From Faecalibacillus intestinalis (GTDB taxonomy: Bacteria > Bacillota_I > Bacilli_A > Erysipelotrichales > Coprobacillaceae), in NCBI RefSeq assembly GCF_003024685.1, contig NZ_PYLQ01000001.1, positions 1-64,000 of the forward strand: DNA of 64,000 nucleotides, written 5' to 3'. Both the position numbers and the translations under genes were made by a program. The notes under the pieces are model-generated. The model did no database searches. It was not told the origin of the DNA and was given only the letters and a program-made list of their open reading frames with translations. Shown piece by piece: positions 59,107 to 64,000 of the stretch (within the stretch, counting starts at the first letter, position 1; each line of letters starts with the position of its first letter).

Positions 59107-60337
59107 TGTTTATCAAGTAAGAAGTAGTTATATGCTTGATTTAACTGGTTATAAAACAGTTTTACAACTTTATCAACCATTGATTGGGATGGAAGCTACT
59201 GCTCTTTATCTAACACTCAATAGTGAATTGGATCAAATGACACTTACAAAAAGTCCTTCTTTGATTTCTAGATTATGTAAATTATCAGGATTTTCATTAA
59301 ATTCTTTACAGGAATCTTTTGATAAGTTAGAAGCTGTAGGACTTGTATGTTCATATGTTAAACAAACGAATGATAATCGTTATCTTTTTGATTTGAAAAT
59401 GCCGTTATCACCTCAAGAATTTATTAATCATCAAATTCTTGATCGTTTATTGAAAGATAGATTGAAAGATGAATATGAAAAAACAATAGCGATTTTTCAA
59501 ACGTATAATGTTAATTTAAATGATTATCAAGAAATGACAGCATCGTTTACAGATGTTTTTGAAATTCATCATCATGAAAAAAATATATTAAAAGAAAAAA
59601 AATATAAACAAAAAATACAAAATTCTATTGAAAATAGTTACGATCTAACGTTGTTTTATCAAGGCATTGAAAATTTACAATTATCTAAGAAAATGTTTGA
59701 TCAAGAAGATGAAAAAATAATTCAACAATTAGGAATTTTATATCATATCAATGCTTTAGATATGCAAGATCTTGTCAAACAATCAATGATTGAAAATCAT
59801 TTAAATAGTCGGTTATTGGCTCAAAACTGCCGAAACTATTATGATTTAAAAATGCCGGAAAAATTTACAGAGGTATTTCATAAGCAATCCCCTTTGCTTC
59901 AAAGTGAAAAACAGGGAGAATCTTCTTTACAAAAACATATTTATTATTTAGAAAATATTTCACCTTATGATTTATTAAAAGATAAAACGGGTGGTAAAGA
60001 ACCATTAAAAAGAGATCTTCAAGTTGTCGAATCTGTTTTAACAACGTTACAATTAGAGCCAGGAGTTGTCAATGTTTTAATAGAAACAACACTTCAAAAG
60101 TGTAATCAATCATTACCTAAAAATTTTATAGAAGCTTTAGGAAGTCAATGGAAAAGAAAAAAAATAAAAACGGTTCAAGAAGCGATAGAAGAAGGAAAAG
60201 CTTATTTGAAATATCAAAATCAACAACATCATGACTGGGATGATTTTACAAAAGATATTCAAATTGTTTCTCAAGAAAAATCAACAGCAGATAATATTGA
60301 TGAAGATGCTCTTGCAATGTTAGAAAAATATGACTAG
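59084..60337 (+). CDS. dnaB: Replication initiation and membrane attachment protein DnaB (Bacillus-type)
   Basis: The 417-residue product matches the DnaB helicase-loader accessory protein: an N-terminal helical domain (KTVLQLYQPLIGMEATALYLTLNSELDQ), a middle region, and a DnaD/DnaB C-terminal domain (about 290-370, PLKRDLQVVESVLTTLQLEPGVVNVLIETTLQKC). With DnaD and DnaI it loads the DnaC helicase at the origin. Co-translated with coaE and 11 nt before dnaI, as in Bacillus. Confidence 0.92.
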   Translation: MKKLLTSDVYQVRSSYMLDLTGYKTVLQLYQPLIGMEATALYLTLNSELDQMTLTKSPSLISRLCKLSGFSLNSLQESFDKLEAVGLVCSYVKQTNDNRYLFDLKMPLSPQEFINHQILDRLLKDRLKDEYEKTIAIFQTYNVNLNDYQEMTASFTDVFEIHHHEKNILKEKKYKQKIQNSIENSYDLTLFYQGIENLQLSKKMFDQEDEKIIQQLGILYHINALDMQDLVKQSMIENHLNSRLLAQNCRNYYDLKMPEKFTEVFHKQSPLLQSEKQGESSLQKHIYYLENISPYDLLKDKTGGKEPLKRDLQVVESVLTTLQLEPGVVNVLIETTLQKCNQSLPKNFIEALGSQWKRKKIKTVQEAIEEGKAYLKYQNQQHHDWDDFTKDIQIVSQEKSTADNIDEDALAMLEKYD

Positions 60338-60348
60338 GAGGAGAAAAA

Positions 60349-61236
60349 ATGCAAAGTTTACAAGATTTACATTTATTTGATGATGATCAAAATTTTCAAA
60401 AACAAAAAGAAGAAAGTATCAATGAACTTATAAAGGATCCGTACATAATGAAAGTTTTATCTGATGGACAAGTAGGACGAGATTTTATAGAAGAAAATTG
60501 GGTTGAATTTTTAGATTTTCAAGAAGATATGCAAAAATGTAAAGATTGTAGGGGGCTTTATCAATGTCATAAAGTTTCTAAAGGAATGAAGCAAGCGGTT
60601 CATGTTGAAAATCATCATTTAAAAACAATACTTGTCCCTTGTAAGTATGGAAAAGAAATATTAGAAAAGCAAAATATTTTAAGTCATATTACTGTTTCGA
60701 ATGTGAGTGATGATTTATTATTATCTGATTTAAAATCAATTAAAGATATTATGAACAAAGAACTTGCAAGTACAATTGATCATTTTTTATCGAATACGTC
60801 AAAAAAAGGTTTATTTATTTGTGGGCCATCTGGTTGTGGAAAATCAACATTAGCTGGTTTTTTAACAAGATCACTTGCTAAACAAGGGTATCATTTAGGA
60901 TATGTGCATTTTCCTACATATTTAATCGATTTAAAGAATTCTTTTAGTGAATTTGGAAATGATAATAATATAGAGGAACTTCGTAATGTAGATTATTTAG
61001 TGATTGATGATCTAGGTGGAGAAAATGTGACAAGTTGGTCAAGAGATGAAGTTTTAGCAGCTGTATTGACATATCGTAATCAAAATAAAAAGATAACGTT
61101 ATTTACCAGTCAATACACCCAAGATGATTTAATTAAAATCTATACTTTGAAAAAAGATGCGCGTGAAAAAATAAAAGTAGAGCGCTTACTTAACACAATA
61201 TTTACAATGAGTATGCCAATTATGATAAAACAATAA
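60349..61236 (+). CDS. dnaI: Helicase loader (primosomal protein) DnaI
   Basis: The 295-residue product has an N-terminal zinc-binding region (about 60-105, KCKDCRGLYQCHK and a later CKYG) and a C-terminal AAA+ domain. That domain has Walker A CGPSGCGKSTLAG (about 157-169) and Walker B YLVIDDLGGENV. It loads the replicative helicase with DnaB. A perfect AGGAGG precedes ATG 60349. The operon dnaE-polA-mutM-coaE-dnaB-dnaI ends here. Confidence 0.94.
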   Translation: MQSLQDLHLFDDDQNFQKQKEESINELIKDPYIMKVLSDGQVGRDFIEENWVEFLDFQEDMQKCKDCRGLYQCHKVSKGMKQAVHVENHHLKTILVPCKYGKEILEKQNILSHITVSNVSDDLLLSDLKSIKDIMNKELASTIDHFLSNTSKKGLFICGPSGCGKSTLAGFLTRSLAKQGYHLGYVHFPTYLIDLKNSFSEFGNDNNIEELRNVDYLVIDDLGGENVTSWSRDEVLAAVLTYRNQNKKITLFTSQYTQDDLIKIYTLKKDAREKIKVERLLNTIFTMSMPIMIKQ

Positions 61237-61264
61237 GATTTAGCATAATAAATGTGTAAAAATT

Positions 61265-61294
61265 CTTGTAGAAAAGTCATGATTTGTGCTAAAA
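61265..61294 (+). promoter_or_regulatory. Promoter of pfkA-pyk
   Basis: TTGTAG (61265-61270), an 18-nt spacer and TAAAAT (61289-61294). Confidence 0.6.
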
Positions 61295-61334
61295 TCACTA
61301 TGTATGAAATGTTATGAAATAGGGAGTGAACATT

Positions 61335-62294
61335 ATGGTTAAATGTATAGGAGTTTTAACTTCTGGAGGAGATGCTCCAGGAATGAACGCTGCTGTAAGA
61401 GCAGTAGCGCGTACATGCTTAAATAAAGGAATTGAAGTATATGGTGTAAAACTTGGTTATAAAGGATTACACGATGGAGAATTTATTAAGTTTGATCGTC
61501 ATAGCACACGTAACATTATTAATATTGGTGGTACTATGTTAAAATCAGCAAGATTCCCTGAATTCAAAGATCCTGAAGTAAGAAAAGAAGCAATTGAAAA
61601 AATGAAAGAAGTAGGAATGGAAGCTTTAGTTGTTATCGGTGGTGACGGAAGTTACAATGGTGCATTAAAGTTAACTGAAATGGGTATCAACTGTATCGGT
61701 ATTCCAGGAACAATTGATAATGATATTCCTGATACTGATCATACAATTGGATTTGATACTGCATTAAATACAATTGTTGATGCATTAGACAAATTAAGAG
61801 ATACATCAAGTTCTCATCAAAGATGTACTATTCTTGAAGTTATGGGACGTAGATGTGGAGATTTAGCTATCAATGCTGGTATCGCTGATGGTGCTGAAAT
61901 GGTAATCACTAGTGAAATTGGTTTTGATGAAAATAAAGTGATTGAAGTATTAAAAGCTTCAAAAGCATCTGATAAAAAACATGCAATCGTGGTTATTACA
62001 GAACATATTACAGATGTACATGAATTAGCTAAAAAAGTTGAAGCTGCAACTGGGTTTGAAACTCGTGCAAACGTTTTAGGACATATGCAACGTGGTGGTA
62101 GACCATCAGCAAGAGATAGAGTTCTTGCTTCAAGAATGGGTGTTTATGCCGTTGAATTACTTGAAGCTGGAAAAGGTGGTTTATGTGTAAGTGAAGTAAA
62201 TGGTCAAATCAAAGGATTACCAATTACTGAAGTATTAGGACATAAACGTGAAACTGATTTTAGTATTTACGAAGATGCTATTAAACTTCGTTAA
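61335..62294 (+). CDS. pfkA: ATP-dependent 6-phosphofructokinase
   Basis: ATG 61335 is used; GTG 61326 lies within the GGGAGTG ribosome site. The 319-residue bacterial PFK has ATP-site [27 protein letters not shown], the catalytic GTIDNDI (Asp in [13 protein letters not shown]) and [14 protein letters not shown]. Length and motifs are those of the allosteric tetrameric enzyme. It is co-transcribed with pyk 39 nt downstream, the common Firmicute glycolytic pair. Codon choice is more biased (AAC, ATC, GGT) than in neighbours, as expected for high expression. Confidence 0.97.
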   Translation: MVKCIGVLTSGGDAPGMNAAVRAVARTCLNKGIEVYGVKLGYKGLHDGEFIKFDRHSTRNIINIGGTMLKSARFPEFKDPEVRKEAIEKMKEVGMEALVVIGGDGSYNGALKLTEMGINCIGIPGTIDNDIPDTDHTIGFDTALNTIVDALDKLRDTSSSHQRCTILEVMGRRCGDLAINAGIADGAEMVITSEIGFDENKVIEVLKASKASDKKHAIVVITEHITDVHELAKKVEAATGFETRANVLGHMQRGGRPSARDRVLASRMGVYAVELLEAGKGGLCVSEVNGQIKGLPITEVLGHKRETDFSIYEDAIKLR

Positions 62295-62333
62295 TATAAA
62301 CTTAAATGAAAATATGATTGTGAGGATATTAGG

Positions 62334-63767
62334 ATGGTATTAGAAAAAGAAAGAAAAAAGAAAACACGTATTGTGTGTACAATTGGGCCAGCTTCTGAAG
62401 ACAAAAAAGTCTTAACTAAATTAGTTCAAGCTGGAATGAACGTAATGAGATTAAACTTCTCTCATGGTGATTTCGAAGAACATGGGGGAAGAATTAAAAC
62501 TTTAAGAGAAATCAACAAAGAATTAAACAAAAACGTAGCTATCTTATTAGATACTAAAGGACCTGAAATTAGAACTGGTGATTTCGTTGGTGGGAAAACT
62601 GAATTCAAAAAAGGTCAAGTTTCTACTATCTGTGTAGAAGATATTGAAGGAACAAGTGAAAGATTTACAATCACTTATAAAGATTTATATAAAGATGTTA
62701 AACCAGGTGGTTTCATCTTAGTAAACGATGGTCAAGTAGAATTATTAGTTGATCATGTTGATGGTACTGATATCGTATGTATCTGTGCTAACGATGGTGT
62801 TGTTAAAAACAAACGTGGAATCAACGTTCCAGGAATCAAATTAGGATTCGATTACTTATCAGAAAAAGATATCGGAGATTTAACTTTTGGTTGTCAACAA
62901 GGTGTTGATTTCATCGCTGCATCTTTCGTAAGACGTCCACAAGATGTTTTAGATGTTAAAAAATTATTAATTGAAAACGGTCGTCCTGAAATTCAAATCA
63001 TCGCTAAAATTGAAAACAGCGAAGGTGTTGAAAACATGGATGATATCTTAAAAGTTGCTGATGGTATCATGGTTGCTCGTGGTGACTTAGGTGTAGAAAT
63101 TCCTGCTGAAGATGTACCATTAATTCAAAAAGAATTAATCAATAAATGTCGTGCTGCAGGTAAAATCGTTATCACTGCTACTCAAATGTTAGATAGTATG
63201 CAAGAAAACCCAAGACCAACACGTGCTGAAGTATCTGACGTTGCTAACGCAATCTATGATGGTACTGATGCAATCATGTTATCTGGTGAATCTGCTCAAG
63301 GTAAATATCCAGTAGAAGCTGTTGAAACTATGACTAAAATTGCTTTAAAAACTGAAGGAACTTTAGATTATGCTTCATTACAAAGAAAAGCAATCAGAAC
63401 TGCTCCATTAGATCAAAGTGAAGCTATCTGTATGTCAGTTGCTGAAATCGCATCTAAATTCAACGTTGCTGCAATCGTTGCATTCACTGATTCAGGATTT
63501 ACAGCTAGAAAAATGTCTAGATATCGTACTAAATCTATGATTATTGCTGCTACTCCAAATGAACAAACTACAAGAGCATTAGCTATCAACTGGGGTGTTA
63601 AATCAGTATTATGTAAACAAATGGATACAAGAGCTGCTATGATTGAATATGCTCAAGTTATCGCTAAAGAAAACTTAGTTGAACCAGGTGAACAAATCAT
63701 TGTTACTGCTGGTACACCAGGTGTTGCTGGAACTACTTCTTATTTAGAATTAATTACAGTAAAATAA
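62334..63767 (+). CDS. pyk: Pyruvate kinase
   Basis: The 477-residue product has RIVCTIGPAS at the start, MRLNFSHG, the ARGDLGVEIP metal/phosphate site, ATQMLDSM and the C-terminal allosteric domain. It has no extra C-terminal PEP-utiliser-like domain of the Bacillus enzyme, which is longer. It makes pyruvate and ATP at the end of glycolysis. GAGG-type site (GTGAGGATATTAGG) before ATG 62334. Strong codon bias, like pfkA. Ends at a bidirectional terminator. Confidence 0.97.
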   Translation: MVLEKERKKKTRIVCTIGPASEDKKVLTKLVQAGMNVMRLNFSHGDFEEHGGRIKTLREINKELNKNVAILLDTKGPEIRTGDFVGGKTEFKKGQVSTICVEDIEGTSERFTITYKDLYKDVKPGGFILVNDGQVELLVDHVDGTDIVCICANDGVVKNKRGINVPGIKLGFDYLSEKDIGDLTFGCQQGVDFIAASFVRRPQDVLDVKKLLIENGRPEIQIIAKIENSEGVENMDDILKVADGIMVARGDLGVEIPAEDVPLIQKELINKCRAAGKIVITATQMLDSMQENPRPTRAEVSDVANAIYDGTDAIMLSGESAQGKYPVEAVETMTKIALKTEGTLDYASLQRKAIRTAPLDQSEAICMSVAEIASKFNVAAIVAFTDSGFTARKMSRYRTKSMIIAATPNEQTTRALAINWGVKSVLCKQMDTRAAMIEYAQVIAKENLVEPGEQIIVTAGTPGVAGTTSYLELITVK

Positions 63768-63785
63768 TTAAAATTAATAAAAAAA

Positions 63786-63818
63786 GCTCCGTTTCATTTG
63801 AAACGGAGTTTTAATTTT
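63786..63818. terminator. Bidirectional terminator between pyk and the LexA-like gene
   Basis: A perfect 10-bp stem (63787-63796 with 63799-63808) has T-rich sequence on both sides, serving both converging genes. Confidence 0.9.
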
Positions 63819-64000
63819 AGTTTCTTTTAGAAATAACAAGGGCAAGTTTTCCAATGATTTTAAATTCATGATAATTATATTCATTAATAATAATTGGAGA
63901 ATATTTATCATTTGCAGGTTGTAAAATAATACAGTTTTGTTTAGAATCATTAAAATATTTTTTACATGTTGCAATATTATCTTCAATGCCAAAACATCCC
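63817..64000 (-). CDS. LexA/S24-family repressor, C-terminal part (5' end outside window)
   Basis: The minus-strand frame ending at TAA 63819-63817 is open to the window edge. It reads GCFGIEDNIATCKKYFNDSK, then LQPANDKYSPIIINEYNYHEFKIIGKLALVISKRN. This is the end of the S24 peptidase/LexA self-cleavage domain. The Lys in ATCKKYF occupies the catalytic lysine position, then the Q-P-x-N-x-x-Y-x-P-I segment and IIGKLALVISKR follow. Full length would be near 200 residues. Whether it is the SOS repressor LexA or a prophage-type CI cannot be told from this part. Confidence 0.75.
   Translation of the reverse strand, partial: GCFGIEDNIATCKKYFNDSKQNCIILQPANDKYSPIIINEYNYHEFKIIGKLALVISKRN

Noticed and set aside
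63774-63992. Minus-strand frame of 72 codons at the right edge
   Set aside because: It is in a different frame from the LexA-like C-terminus, overlaps the terminator, and reads as low-complexity Ile/Leu sequence.
1-64000. tRNA, rRNA, CRISPR arrays or prophage modules
   Set aside because: No cloverleaf-like GC-rich block, no regular spaced repeat series and no structural phage genes were seen; the LexA-like end at the right edge alone is not evidence of a prophage.

Overview
The window is about 70% A+T and reads as a chromosomal segment of a low-GC, Gram-positive, endospore-forming Firmicute. Bacillus-type replication genes (dnaE, dnaB, dnaI), the mraZ-rsmH-ftsL-pbpB-spoVD cell-wall cluster, and sporulation genes (yqfC, yqfD, spoVIF, spoVD) support this. 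Gene content and protein style (Rpn nucleases, DUF2812/PadR pair, paired RibU transporters) suggest the Erysipelotrichia/Coprobacillaceae. That placement is inference from recall; no rRNA is present to confirm it. No tRNA, rRNA or CRISPR array was seen.

Layout. 1-8.6 kb: tail of an Rpn nuclease, SulP anion transporter, MATE exporter behind a leader with a terminator, an orphan prepilin, a secreted nuclease lipoprotein, a dUTPase-like protein, and an RmlD-like reductase overlapping a dicarboxylate/amino-acid symporter. 8.7-13.3 kb: a DUF262/DUF1524 (GmrSD-like) putative anti-phage nuclease, a ROK-type regulator, a collapsed PHP-phosphoesterase gene and a patatin lipase. 13.4-22.5 kb: pulA, pth, mfd, a truncated second Rpn gene, a YigZ/IMPACT protein, a DegV lipid-binding protein and a MarR regulator. 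22.6-29.4 kb: yqfC-yqfD-phoH, a PhoB/PhoR-like two-component pair, HtrA protease, murI and a Cof-type HAD phosphatase.

29.4-33.9 kb is an accessory island of poorly recognised genes: a PLD-like protein, a thioredoxin-like membrane protein, two lipoproteins and a zinc-finger-like protein. It lies between the intact 3' end of the HAD gene and a decayed second copy of that 3' end, a 28-bp direct repeat with 26 matches. 34.0-36.2 kb carries two FMN riboswitches, each with its own terminator and each controlling a RibU-type riboflavin transporter gene. 36.2-46.1 kb is housekeeping: cmk, der, spoVIF, yceD-rpmF, then mraZ-rsmH-ftsL-pbpB-spoVD with MraZ boxes. 46.1-47.0 kb is a manA-like pseudogene interrupted by an IS200/IS605 transposase remnant. 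47.0-51.6 kb holds PadR-DUF2812 with a palindromic operator, a CorC/CNNM-type protein, a TrmA/RumA-like protein that seems to have lost its catalytic residues, and a TSCPD protein. 51.6-64 kb holds a small membrane protein, dnaE-polA-mutM-coaE-dnaB-dnaI, pfkA-pyk and the end of a LexA-like repressor.

The most interesting pattern is a CATANNNTA box placed 22-24 nt before the start codon of four genes: yqfC, spoVIF, spoVD and the unnamed 101-residue membrane protein before dnaE. It resembles the -10 element of the mother-cell sporulation sigma factors E and K, and it nominates the membrane protein as a new sporulation gene.
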